Shown here: one piece after another, positions 35,554-44,134 of the stretch
Layout of the letters: each line of letters opens with the position of its first letter
Position numbering within the stretch: position 1 is the first letter of the stretch
NCBI GenBank assembly: GCA_024244705.1
Contig: JAAEOK010000110.1
Span: forward strand, 1 to 51,933
DNA length: 51,933 nucleotides
Source: Alphaproteobacteria bacterium
GTDB lineage: Bacteria; Pseudomonadota; Alphaproteobacteria; JAAEOK01
Direction: 5' to 3'
Notes under the pieces: model-generated
Told to the model about the DNA's origin: nothing
The model's input: only the letters and a program-made list of their open reading frames with translations
Database searches by the model: none
Position numbers and translations under genes: made by a program

Positions 35554-37101
35554 ATGTTGGCAGGACGGATGTTGGAATTGCCGGCGCGCCGAACGCCCCA
35601 CCGCGTCGCGTTGACCGCCGGCGACCGCAGGATGACATTTCGAGAACTTTCCGATGCGGCGAATCAATTCGCCAACGCACTCCATTCGTCCGGTGTAGCC
35701 AAAGGCGAACGCATCGCGGCCATGCTGCCCAATGTTGCCGAATATGCAGCGGTGCATTTTGGCGCCGCGCGCGCCGGCGCGATCTTGGCCCATCTTTCGT
35801 TCCGCTATGCACCCAAGGACCTGGTCTATGTTCTGAACAAGATCGGTGCGACTTCGCTCGTCTTCGACGCCGAATATGCGGCGCTGGTCGCCGAAATCGC
35901 GCCACAGATCGGGTCGCTTCGTCGCATCGTCGTCGTCGACGGTCCGGCCGACGCGCTGCCGGAGGCCACCGCCTATGACGATTTCGTCGCCGGCCAGCCG
36001 ACGGCGGAGCCGACGGTCGAACTGTCCGACAGCGACCCCTACGCGATCACGTTCACCGGCGGCACCACCGGGTTTCCCAAGGCCGTCCTGGTCTCGCACA
36101 AATGCCGCACGGCGTCGGCGGTCACCATCGTCGCCCAGCACGGGTTGAGCGATGCCGAACGGGCCGCGGTGGTAACACCGATCTTCCACGCCGTCGGCTT
36201 GTTCGTTTGGTTCCAGCCGTTGCTGTGGCTCGGCTGCAGCTGTTCGCTGCTCAGGACGTGGAACCCGGAGCGATTCATGGATCTCGTCGAGCGCGACAAG
36301 ATCACCGCCGCCTTTCTTGTCCCGACCCAACTCAATGGGCTGGTAAGGCATCCGCGGTTCGAGCCGTCGCGACTCGCCACTTTGCGCCATATCGGATTCG
36401 CCGGTTCGCCGATGCCATCGGCACTCATCGCCGAACTTCGCGCCCTCTTCCCCAACATTCTGTTCACCGAGAACTATGGCCAGTCGGAAACCGGTCCCAT
36501 GACGGTCAAGCGTCATTGGGAGCACACCGACAAGCCGGACAGCATCGGGCGGCCCTCGTTCAACGTCGAGCTCGACATTTTCGGCCCCGATGGCCGCCCC
36601 GTCGCCGCCGGCGAGGTCGGCGAGATCGTGACTCGCGGCGACCATCTCATGGTCGCCTACGACGACGATCCCGAGCAGACCGCGGCCCTGTTCAAGTCGG
36701 GCGACGGGTGGCTGTGGACCGGGGACCTCGGATTCCGCGACGCGGAAGGCTATTTCGCCCTGGTCGACCGATCGAAGGACATGGTCATCTCGGGCGGCGA
36801 GAACATCTATCCCAAAGAAATCGAGGATGCGCTCTACAAGCACCCGGCGGTCGCCGAATGCGCGGTCTTCGGCATTCCGGACGACCATTGGGGCGAGGTT
36901 CCGGCCGCCCACGTCGTGCTGCGCGACGGCAATTCCATTAGCGCCGAGGATTTGATCGACTTCAGCCTCCGGACGCTCGCCCGCTACAAGCGCCCACGCC
37001 TGATCGAATTCGTCGCCGCGATCCCGAAGACGCCGGTCGGCAAGATGCAAAAACACCTCATTCGCGCGCCCTACTGGAAGGGGCGGGATAAATTTCTTTG
37101 A
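35554..37101 (+). CDS. AMP-dependent acyl/aryl-CoA ligase
   Basis: A 515-residue ANL-superfamily acid-CoA ligase. ATP-binding FTGGTTGFPK is at 167-176, the adenine site ENYGQSETG near 308-316, TGDLGFRDAEGYF near 388-400, hinge DRSKDMVISGGENIYPKEIE after it, and the catalytic lysine in IPKTPVGKMQKHL near the end. GGGGAG precedes ATG 35554. It is downstream of and probably co-transcribed with the MarR gene, opposite the diiron oxygenase operon. It likely makes the aromatic CoA ester on which that system acts. It differs clearly in sequence from the ligase at 10619-12166. Confidence 0.92.
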   Translation: MLAGRMLELPARRTPHRVALTAGDRRMTFRELSDAANQFANALHSSGVAKGERIAAMLPNVAEYAAVHFGAARAGAILAHLSFRYAPKDLVYVLNKIGATSLVFDAEYAALVAEIAPQIGSLRRIVVVDGPADALPEATAYDDFVAGQPTAEPTVELSDSDPYAITFTGGTTGFPKAVLVSHKCRTASAVTIVAQHGLSDAERAAVVTPIFHAVGLFVWFQPLLWLGCSCSLLRTWNPERFMDLVERDKITAAFLVPTQLNGLVRHPRFEPSRLATLRHIGFAGSPMPSALIAELRALFPNILFTENYGQSETGPMTVKRHWEHTDKPDSIGRPSFNVELDIFGPDGRPVAAGEVGEIVTRGDHLMVAYDDDPEQTAALFKSGDGWLWTGDLGFRDAEGYFALVDRSKDMVISGGENIYPKEIEDALYKHPAVAECAVFGIPDDHWGEVPAAHVVLRDGNSISAEDLIDFSLRTLARYKRPRLIEFVAAIPKTPVGKMQKHLIRAPYWKGRDKFL

Positions 37102-37188
37102 ACCAGTTTGTCGCGCAATCGCCGTTGAACCCGATCACCGACAATTATCGGCGTCGGGAGTTAGCGGAGACGCTTCGTCACTCTGAAA

Positions 37189-37935
37189 TCATGGAACCGA
37201 TTCCACCGAGGGCCGGTTGGCAAGCATCGTCTTGAAGCGTTCGCAATAGCGTTCGGAGAGCTCGTCGCTTTGTTTGCAGAAGGTGCTCGAAATATTGAGA
37301 CCATCGACATTGTCGACCCCGATCCAGTCGAGCGCACGCCGCGTACCCGCCCTGAAATCGTGCTCCAGATCATCTTCATAGAAGAGCCTTAACGGATCAA
37401 TTCCGCGATGTCGTAGGAATCCATCCCAGAAGCGATCGAAATTCTTAAGCTCTTGGCAACGCTCGAGAATATCGTCGAAATCAAACGGAAACCCCATCGC
37501 CGAAACCGGGTCGCCGCGTCTCCGATAAAACTGTTGGTTAAGCGACGCTCTCGACCACGAAATAGCCTGCCGCACCCTATCGCGACGGCGCAACCAGACA
37601 AATTCCACGTTGGGCAGATGATCGACCAAGCGGTCGAGTCCCGTCGTCGGTGATCCATCCGACTGTCCTCGAAATACCTCATCGATCAATAGCCGATGCA
37701 GGGCATGAATCTTGACCCCAAAGATGCCGTTCGCAGTGGTCGTCATCGAAATCATCCGGCGCACGTAATCGGGATAGTCCCGCACCCCCCATTTCTGCCA
37801 ATAAATGGGCATGGTTTCGCGGCCGAAGTATTCATCGGGCTGGCCGGCGCGGCCGGTCGTCCACAAGGCCTCGCAGAGAACGCCGCTGCCGCTCCGCGGT
37901 GACGCACATACGATATAGGCTTTTCTCGCGTTCAT
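37189..37935 (-). CDS. Stf0-like sulfotransferase
   Basis: A 248-residue protein resembling Stf0-type sulfotransferases, which move sulfate from PAPS to a sugar or lipid hydroxyl. The PAPS 5'-phosphosulfate-binding loop is ASPRSGSGVLCEAL near the N-terminus, and VWLRRRDRVRQAISWSRA carries the 3'-phosphate-binding Arg/Ser region. The middle GVKIHALH is family-typical. ATG 37935 puts the loop at the usual distance from the start; ATG 37956 is possible. It lies 45 bases after the FAH-type gene, yet functionally stands apart from the aromatic genes. A cysQ gene, which would recycle the by-product PAP, is 12 kb away. Confidence 0.82.
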   Translation of the reverse strand: MNARKAYIVCASPRSGSGVLCEALWTTGRAGQPDEYFGRETMPIYWQKWGVRDYPDYVRRMISMTTTANGIFGVKIHALHRLLIDEVFRGQSDGSPTTGLDRLVDHLPNVEFVWLRRRDRVRQAISWSRASLNQQFYRRRGDPVSAMGFPFDFDDILERCQELKNFDRFWDGFLRHRGIDPLRLFYEDDLEHDFRAGTRRALDWIGVDNVDGLNISSTFCKQSDELSERYCERFKTMLANRPSVESVP

Positions 37936-37980
37936 GACTGCCGGCGACGGAACCATTTCGCTTGGACCCGATCGGTTGCG

Positions 37981-38838
37981 CTAGGCTGCACGCACCGCGA
38001 CCCGCATCGCACCGATCCCGTCCATCGTAAAGTCGATGACATCGCCGGCTTTGACCGGGCCAACACCTTCGGGGGTCCCGGTCATGATCAGGTCGCCGGG
38101 ATAAAGGGTATAAAAGGACGAGGCGTATTCGACCAAACGCGCGATATCAAAAATCAAGTGACGCGTGTTCGAGGCCTGGCGCACCTCGCCATTGACGCGA
38201 AGCTCGAAATCGATGGCGTCGGGATCGGCGATTTCGTCCGCCGTCACCAACCAGGGCCCGATCACCGCATAGCTGTCGACCGACTTGCGTAAAGATCGAT
38301 CCTCGGTGCCACGCACCGTCATGTCCAATCCCATCGTATAGCCCGCGATATGATCGAAGGCGCGATCGCGCGGGATATCCGACCCGCCTTTGCCGATGAC
38401 GGTGACCAACTCCGCCTCATGGTCGTTGCGGCGGTCGGTGAAGCGGAGCGCGATGCCCTCACCGGGACCGACGAGCGCGCTGTTCGCCTTGAGGAACAGG
38501 CCATAGTGATCGATGGTCTTGATATCCTGGCCGAAATTGATGCCGGCGTCGGCCTGCGCCTCGTCGAGGTGCTTGTGATAATTGACCGGGGCACCAATCA
38601 CCTTGGTCGGATTGGCGACCGGGCTGAGCAGCCGGACGTCGGCCAACGGTCTCGCCGCCGCCGAGTCTACAAGGTCGGCAGCGCGCTCGACGATCCGGTC
38701 GAGATGCGCGATCAACGCGTCGCCCGGGGGAACCGGCCATGACATGGCCGGCAACACAGCGAGGGCCCCCGTCACGTCATGGATCCTCTCGCCATCAGTC
38801 ACGCCCAGGCGATCCTCGTCAAAACGGCATAGCTTCAT
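37981..38838 (-). CDS. Fumarylacetoacetate hydrolase family protein (second copy)
   Basis: A 285-residue FAH-family enzyme distinct from the one at 28499-29344. The metal-binding segment RRNDHEAELVTVIGKGG, then FDHIAGYTMGLDMTVRG, and C-terminal IMTGTPEGVGPVKAGD are clear. GGAGGGGAA precedes ATG 38838, which fits the family length; an upstream frame would overlap the MarR gene region. It probably hydrolyses, decarboxylates or isomerises an oxo-dicarboxylate from ring fission. It follows the second MarR gene by 28 bases and precedes the sulfotransferase gene. Confidence 0.92.
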   Translation of the reverse strand: MKLCRFDEDRLGVTDGERIHDVTGALAVLPAMSWPVPPGDALIAHLDRIVERAADLVDSAAARPLADVRLLSPVANPTKVIGAPVNYHKHLDEAQADAGINFGQDIKTIDHYGLFLKANSALVGPGEGIALRFTDRRNDHEAELVTVIGKGGSDIPRDRAFDHIAGYTMGLDMTVRGTEDRSLRKSVDSYAVIGPWLVTADEIADPDAIDFELRVNGEVRQASNTRHLIFDIARLVEYASSFYTLYPGDLIMTGTPEGVGPVKAGDVIDFTMDGIGAMRVAVRAA

Positions 38839-38866
38839 TTCCCCTCCACACACTTGGAAACATGGT

Positions 38867-39352
38867 TCATTCCGGGTCGCGGCCTGGCACCGCATCGCGT
38901 TTGGCATCGGCCATCGTCCGCAAGCAGCTCATGAACTCCGACCGCCGTGCCGGCGCTAGAGGCGCCAGGATCCGTTCTTGTGCGGCATTAATGGCCGGCA
39001 CCGCCCGCTCCAGGATTTGCTCGCCCTCGGTCGTCACATAGAGGGCATAGGCGCGCGCGTCCCTGCTCGTTCGCCGCCGCCTCAGCCAGCCCCGTCGAAT
39101 CAGGCGGCTGATCAAATCGCCGATCGTGCTGCGGTCGATGCCGGTCAAATTGACCAGGTCGGTCTGGCTCAGGCCGGGGTGCTGCCGCACCGTGATCAGC
39201 GCCGCGAACTGACGCGGTGTGGGTCCGTTCCGGCCGACTTCACTGACATAAATCTCAACGGCGCGTTGCTGGCACCGACGCATGAGGTGGCCGGGGGCCT
39301 CGAGGAGCCGGTAGTTCGTCACCGCCGGCTGCCCCTTTCGCGGATGGTTCAT
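38867..39352 (-). CDS. MarR family transcriptional regulator (second copy)
   Basis: A 161-residue winged-helix regulator. LSQTDLVNLTGIDRSTIGDLISRLIRRGWLRRRRTSRDARAYALYVT is the MarR HTH and wing. An N-terminal helical extension and the arginine-rich wing are unremarkable. ATG 39352 has GAGGGAAACGGG upstream. It heads a unit with the FAH-type gene and diverges from the luciferase-like gene, so it probably controls both directions through the 250-base gap. Confidence 0.92.
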   Translation of the reverse strand: MNHPRKGQPAVTNYRLLEAPGHLMRRCQQRAVEIYVSEVGRNGPTPRQFAALITVRQHPGLSQTDLVNLTGIDRSTIGDLISRLIRRGWLRRRRTSRDARAYALYVTTEGEQILERAVPAINAAQERILAPLAPARRSEFMSCLRTMADAKRDAVPGRDPE

Positions 39353-39529
39353 TCCCGTTTCCCTCTACCCATGGAATCGAATTGTTGGAGTCATATTGGC
39401 AACACGGCGCCCAATCGGCAACGAGTCCCGAGACATCCGCGGACTGGCCAATCACACATTGTCGTGGGCGCACCTTCCGAACCGGCGGTTTAATCGGTAT
39501 ACGGAGTAATGATATGCTACGTGTTGGAT

Positions 39530-39544
39530 GCCGGAAACCGGCAG
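39530..39544. promoter_or_regulatory. Palindrome upstream of the luciferase-like gene
   Basis: TGCCGG-AAA-CCGGCA is a perfect inverted repeat at 39530-39544 in the divergent gap between the second MarR gene and the LLM gene, about 58 bases before the LLM start. It could be an operator, but short GC palindromes arise by chance in such DNA, so support is weak. The rest of 39353-39602 shows nothing firm. Confidence 0.3.
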
Positions 39545-39602
39545 CGAACCTCGCGGACCTCGATCTAACCGGCGGGTTATGTTCCGAAGTGGAGTTAGCA
39601 AC

Positions 39603-40661
39603 ATGCAATTCGGCATTCAATTCTTTCCCGACATCGGGCCCGACGTCAAAACGGCGGACGCGTATTTCGCCGAATGCATGGATTTGGTCGAGCTCTGCGA
39701 CCAACTCGACTACACCCACGTCCGCACCGTCGAGCACTACTTCCGTGAGTACGGTGGTTACAGCCCGAACCCGATCATTTTCTTGACCGCCGCCGCCGCC
39801 CGCACGCGAAAGGCGCGCCTGGTGACCGGCGCCGTCCTGCCGGTGTTCAACAATCCGCTCAAGCTGGCTGGTGAGATCGGCATGCTCGACGCGATTTCCG
39901 GCGGGCGACTCGATGTCGGATTCGGGCGCGCCTTCCTACCGCATGAGTTCGACCGCTTCGGTATCAGCCTCGACGAAAGCAAGGCACGGTTCGACGAAGG
40001 CATGGAGCAGGTCCGGCGTCTACTGGAGGAAGAGAATCTTTCGATGGACGGCCGGTTCCACGCCTTTCGCGACGTGACATCGCTCCCCAGGCCGACTCAG
40101 AAACCGCGGCCACCGTTTTACGTTGCCGCCTTGGCCACCGAGGAATCGTTCGTCAAAGCGGGCACCGCAGGCCACTCCATCATGGCCATCCCGCTGGCCG
40201 GCGGTAAGATGAAGGCGCTGCTCGGCCTGTATCGTGAGGCCTGGCGCGAGGCGGGACACCCCGGCAATGGAACCGTCATGCTGGCCTTCCATCTCTTCTG
40301 CGACGAATCGGATGAACGCGCTCGCGACATTGCCCGCGAGCCGCTCAATCGCTACCTCAAGTCATTGGTCGATGCGGCCTCGGATTGGACCGGCGGATCG
40401 AGTTCCGCAGATTATCCAAACTACGACAAGATCATCGCCGGCCTGGCTAAGGAGACATTTGAATCCCAGGTTGAAAAGGGCGCCGCCTGGGTCGGTGACC
40501 CCGACCGTCTGGCCGATGTCATCGCGGGCTATGACGATATGGTCGGCGGGTTTGAAATTGCCTCCCTGCAGGTCAACTTCAATACGATTTCGGGCGCCGA
40601 GGCCGCGGCCTCGATGCAGTTGTTCGCCGAACGGGTCATGCCCCGGTTCACCGGTGCTTGA
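39603..40661 (+). CDS. LLM class flavin-dependent oxidoreductase
   Basis: A 352-residue bacterial-luciferase-like monooxygenase (FMN-dependent TIM barrel). MQFGIQFFPDI at the start, FLTAAAARTRKARLVTGAVLP and the LDVGFGRAFLP segment are hallmarks. Such enzymes oxidise aldehydes, sulfonates, aromatic or heterocyclic compounds using FMNH2 supplied by a separate reductase; no flavin reductase is adjacent. GTGGAG precedes ATG 39603. It diverges from the MarR/FAH unit, suggesting it acts on the same compound. Substrate unknown. Confidence 0.9.
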   Translation: MQFGIQFFPDIGPDVKTADAYFAECMDLVELCDQLDYTHVRTVEHYFREYGGYSPNPIIFLTAAAARTRKARLVTGAVLPVFNNPLKLAGEIGMLDAISGGRLDVGFGRAFLPHEFDRFGISLDESKARFDEGMEQVRRLLEEENLSMDGRFHAFRDVTSLPRPTQKPRPPFYVAALATEESFVKAGTAGHSIMAIPLAGGKMKALLGLYREAWREAGHPGNGTVMLAFHLFCDESDERARDIAREPLNRYLKSLVDAASDWTGGSSSADYPNYDKIIAGLAKETFESQVEKGAAWVGDPDRLADVIAGYDDMVGGFEIASLQVNFNTISGAEAAASMQLFAERVMPRFTGA

Positions 40662-40683
40662 TTCGGCACCGAATTATCATTCG

Positions 40684-41376
40684 TCAGATCAATTGCGGCG
40701 CACTCTCCGCTGTCTCGAAGCAGGCGGGTGAGTCATTGCGAACATTGTTTACGGCAGTCGATACCGGGGTCGCATCCAAATCACCTTCGTAGGCGATCAG
40801 AAAATTCCCCAATGCCGCCGTCTGTGCATCGGGGTCGAGCCACGCCGCGTAGGCCGCCGACGGTAATATGACCGGCATGCGAGGATGAATATCGGCGAGG
40901 GCCGCGCTCGCGGCAGTGGTCAATATCGTAAACGATTCCAGCCGGTCATCCCGATCGGGGTGCCAAGATTCCCAAAGGCCGGCGAAGGCGAACGGACCGC
41001 CGTCGGGTCGGGAAACGCGGAACGGCTGTTTGCGGCCATCGATGGTTTTCCATTCGTAGAATCCGTCGGCCGGCACCAGACAGCGGCGATGACGCATGGC
41101 GGATCTGAATGATGGCTTCTCGGCCGCCGTTTCTGCCCGGGCATTGATGAGACGGGACGCGATTTTGATATCCTTGGCCCATGACGGAACCAAGCCCCAA
41201 TGCAGCAGCACAAGCTCTCGGTCCCCACCGCCGTCCGCATCACGCTGGCGCACCACCGGCAGCGCCTGCGTCGGCGCGGCGTTGTAGCGCGGGCGCAAAT
41301 TCAGCCCCGGCCCTGAAAAATCGAACAAGGCCCGCATCGCCTCGACCGGCGTGGTGATCGAATACCGCCCACACAT
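40684..41376 (-). CDS. SOS-response-associated peptidase family protein (YedK/HMCES, SRAP)
   Basis: A 230-residue SRAP-domain protein. Catalytic Cys2 (MCGRYS) forms a thiazolidine crosslink to abasic sites in single-stranded DNA in characterised relatives. The conserved RPRYNAAPTQ, WGLVPSWAKD, NARAET, PADGFYEWK and HPRMPVIL motifs are all present, so the protein appears intact. The start must be ATG 41376, since Cys2 has to follow the initiator Met. It is convergent with the LLM gene (22 bases) and diverges from the Memo-AMMECR1 gene. Confidence 0.96.
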   Translation of the reverse strand: MCGRYSITTPVEAMRALFDFSGPGLNLRPRYNAAPTQALPVVRQRDADGGGDRELVLLHWGLVPSWAKDIKIASRLINARAETAAEKPSFRSAMRHRRCLVPADGFYEWKTIDGRKQPFRVSRPDGGPFAFAGLWESWHPDRDDRLESFTILTTAASAALADIHPRMPVILPSAAYAAWLDPDAQTAALGNFLIAYEGDLDATPVSTAVNNVRNDSPACFETAESAPQLI

Positions 41377-41515
41377 GAACAAAGTCTACGCGGTCGTATC
41401 GATGGCCGCACCTGCTCAGTTCCCCTGGCCGACAACGGCGAGCTGTGCCCGCTCTTCCGCGACGATCGGAATTGGCTTAGTCTTGGGCACATTCCAAGCC
41501 AGGACGGAAGAATCG

Positions 41516-42895
41516 ATGGAGCTGGTAAACGATGTGCGGCCGCCGGCTATCGCCGGGACGTTTTTTCCCGCCGACGCCGGCCCGTTGGCCGCATCCGTGG
41601 ATGGCCATCTGGCGCAATCCGCTGCCGCTGAATACACGCCGAAGGCGATCATCGCGCCCCATGCAGGTCACGTCTTTTCGGGCCCGATCGCGGGCGCCGT
41701 GTACGCCACGCTTCACGCCGTCTCAGCCGAGATACGGCGGGTCGTCATGATTGGCCCATGCCACCGCGTCCCGGTTCGCGGATTCGCCGTGCCCAGCCAT
41801 CGGCTGTGGCGATCGCCGCTCGGCGATGTCCCCCTCGATCGGGTCACGATCGACCGGCTGTCTTCGTTTGCCGGGGTCGAGGTCAAGGATGAGTGCCACA
41901 CGGAGGAGCATTGCCTCGAGGTACAACTCCCCTTTCTTCAGCGCATTCTCAGCGATTTTTCGATCGTACCAATCCTCGTCGGCAGAGCGGACCCGCCTCA
42001 AGTCGAAGCACTTTTGCGGGAGCTCTGGGGAGGCCCCGAAACGTTGATCGTGATCAGCTCCGACCTCAGCCACTATCACGACTACGCATCGGCGCAGAAA
42101 CTCGACGGCGCGGCGTCGCTCGCCATCGAATGCCTCCGCCCCCGGCAAATCAACGACGACCAGGCATGTGGACGAATCCCGATCAAGGGCTTGCTGCGCC
42201 GGGCCCGTGCCCTCGACATGCGTGTGACCACGCTCGATCTGCGCAATTCCGGCGATACCGCGGGGACCAAGGACCGTGTCGTCGGCTATGGTGCGTATGG
42301 TTTCGAGTATGCCCACTCGGCGCGGTTGTCCGATGAGCATCGAAAAATGTTGGGCGACCTCGGCCGTGGGGTCATTTCCGCTGCGGTCGAGAACGGCGGC
42401 CGCATGCCTCGCGTCGTCGCCAATACGCTCGCGCCTCAGTTGCGCAGTGCGCGCGCCACGTTCGTCACGCTGAAGATCGGCGGCAAGCTGCGCGGCTGCA
42501 TCGGGTCGATCACGCCCAGCCGCTCGCTCGCGCTCGATGTCGCGGAAAACAGCTTTAAGGCCGGGTTCGGCGATCCTCGATTCCCCGCGTTATCGGCGGA
42601 AGATCGCGACCGCATAGACATCAGCGTTTCTATCTTGAGTACGCCACGCCAACTCGAATGCCGGACGGAGGCTCAATTGGTCGCCGATCTTAACCCCGAC
42701 CGGGACGGCGTGATTCTGGTCGATGGCGAGAAGCGCGGGCTGTTCCTGCCCCAGGTGTGGGAGAGCCTACCCGACCCACAGGATTTCGTCCGCCACCTCA
42801 AAGGCAAAGCCCGCCTGCCCGAAGACCACTGGTCCGATGCCATTCAGTTCTACCGGTTTTCGACGGAAAGCTTCGATTGTCCGCGGCAGAATTGA
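41516..42895 (+). CDS. Memo-AMMECR1 fusion (AmmeMemoRadiSam proteins B and A)
   Basis: A 459-residue fusion. Residues about 8-270 are a MEMO1-like domain with His49 (PHAGH), His83 (GPCHR), the EEHCLEVQLPFL region, His186 (SDLSHYHD) and Cys218 in QACGR, which together match the metal site reported for human MEMO1 (three His and one Cys). Residues about 280-455 are an AMMECR1 domain with the invariant LRGCIG at 325-330. Function of the system is unknown; the domain combination with a radical SAM enzyme is conserved across life. GGAAG precedes ATG 41516. The radical SAM partner gene is immediately convergent, with stop codons back to back in TGATCA. Confidence 0.95.
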   Translation: MELVNDVRPPAIAGTFFPADAGPLAASVDGHLAQSAAAEYTPKAIIAPHAGHVFSGPIAGAVYATLHAVSAEIRRVVMIGPCHRVPVRGFAVPSHRLWRSPLGDVPLDRVTIDRLSSFAGVEVKDECHTEEHCLEVQLPFLQRILSDFSIVPILVGRADPPQVEALLRELWGGPETLIVISSDLSHYHDYASAQKLDGAASLAIECLRPRQINDDQACGRIPIKGLLRRARALDMRVTTLDLRNSGDTAGTKDRVVGYGAYGFEYAHSARLSDEHRKMLGDLGRGVISAAVENGGRMPRVVANTLAPQLRSARATFVTLKIGGKLRGCIGSITPSRSLALDVAENSFKAGFGDPRFPALSAEDRDRIDISVSILSTPRQLECRTEAQLVADLNPDRDGVILVDGEKRGLFLPQVWESLPDPQDFVRHLKGKARLPEDHWSDAIQFYRFSTESFDCPRQN

Positions 42896-44011
42896 TCAGA
42901 CCGCGAATTCCTTGATTTTGATCGGCCGACGCTGCGCCCCCCATCGTCCCGGCTCGGAGTCGAAGACGCCGGCACAAGACGTGCCACACGCCAAGCAGTC
43001 GCCATGCGGGCCGAGGCGCCAATCGGAAAGCTCGTACCAGTCGCGGGCAATCAATCGTTCGCCACAGGCGTGACAATAGGTGCTGCTGCGGCCCTTATCG
43101 TGAACATTGCCGATATAGACGTAGCGGAGTCCATTATCCACCGCGATCCGCCGCGCTTGGCTCAACGTATCGTGGGGTGTCCGCGACTTTTCGAGCATCT
43201 TCCAGTCGGGATGAAATGCGGAAAAGTGTAGCGGCACATCGGGACCGAGATTTTCCATAATCCACTGGGTCATTCGATCGATTTCCGCCGCGCTGTCGTT
43301 TTCCTCCGGAATCAGCAAGGTCGTGATTTCGACCCATACATCGGTCTCGTGCTTCAGGAAACGAAGCGTGTCGAGGACCGGTTCGAGCGCGCCGGCACAG
43401 ATCTTGGCGTAGAACGATTCGGTAAATGCCTTCAGATCGATGTTCACCGCATCCATGTGGCGATAGAATTCGACCCGCGGCTCGGGGCAGATATAACCGG
43501 CGGAAACCGCAACGCATTTGATATCGCGCTCGCGGCAGGCAATCGCCGTATCGACCGCGTATTCGAGAAAAATGACCGGATCATTGTATGTGAAAGCCGC
43601 GCTGCGGCACCCGGTACTCGCCGCCGCCTCCGCGATTGCCGCGGGGGAAGCGGCATCGGCCAGCGTGTCGAATTCACGCGATTTGCTGATGTCCCAATTT
43701 TGGCAAAATTTGCAGGACAGATTGCAACCCGCGGTGCCGAATGACAGCACCGGCGTTCCAGGCAGGAAATGGTTCAGCGGTTTCTTTTCAATCGGATCGA
43801 TACAAAACCCGCTCGAACGGCCATAGGTCGTCAAGACCATGCGGTCGTCTTGACGCGCGCGCACGAAACAAAGCCCGCGCTGATCCTCCCGCAATTTGCA
43901 GAACCGGGGGCATAGATCGCATTGAACGCGACCGTCGTCGAGCGTGTGCCAGTAACGCCCGGGCACCGTACTCGGGAGCGCGCCTTCGATATCGGAAACC
44001 GGTTGCGTCAT
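42896..44011 (-). CDS. amrS: AmmeMemoRadiSam system radical SAM enzyme
   Basis: A 371-residue radical SAM enzyme. The [4Fe-4S] motif C96-x3-C100-x2-C103 is in GCNLSCKFCQNWD. An N-terminal zinc-finger-like set CDLCPRFC (Cys31, Cys34, Cys38) and Cys48, and a C-terminal CHACGERLI plus CLACGTSC pair, are visible. The family (TIGR04337 type, AmrS/PflA-like) is the partner of Memo and AMMECR1 proteins; its reaction is unknown. ATG 44011 gives the family-like N-terminus; upstream codons to 44062 are unsupported. It diverges from the first sulfatase-like gene. Confidence 0.94.
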   Translation of the reverse strand: MTQPVSDIEGALPSTVPGRYWHTLDDGRVQCDLCPRFCKLREDQRGLCFVRARQDDRMVLTTYGRSSGFCIDPIEKKPLNHFLPGTPVLSFGTAGCNLSCKFCQNWDISKSREFDTLADAASPAAIAEAAASTGCRSAAFTYNDPVIFLEYAVDTAIACRERDIKCVAVSAGYICPEPRVEFYRHMDAVNIDLKAFTESFYAKICAGALEPVLDTLRFLKHETDVWVEITTLLIPEENDSAAEIDRMTQWIMENLGPDVPLHFSAFHPDWKMLEKSRTPHDTLSQARRIAVDNGLRYVYIGNVHDKGRSSTYCHACGERLIARDWYELSDWRLGPHGDCLACGTSCAGVFDSEPGRWGAQRRPIKIKEFAV

Positions 44012-44079
44012 ATTTGAATTATACCACAAACCGGTGCGCGCAATCTTTCCCGGTAGAACCACATGCGGCTCATTTCCTC

Positions 44080-44131
44080 GCTGTTAACCATTGCAGCGGT
44101 ATTTGAAGAACCGCAATAGTGGCTGGAGAAG
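44080..44131 (+). promoter_or_regulatory. Leader element shared by the duplicated sulfatase-like genes, copy 1
   Basis: GCTGTTAACCATT (44080-44092) and TGGCTGGAGAA (44120-44130) occur in the same order upstream of both paralogous genes; copy 2 is at 45960-46018. The second word is the ribosome-binding region (GGAGAA). The first could be a promoter or regulator element. The spacing is 40 bases here and 48 in copy 2. Confidence 0.55.
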
Positions 44132-44134
44132 CAA

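Noticed and set aside
35272-37056. Minus-strand frame of 594 codons opposite the second CoA ligase
   Set aside because: Antisense shadow; the ligase motifs are intact on the plus strand.
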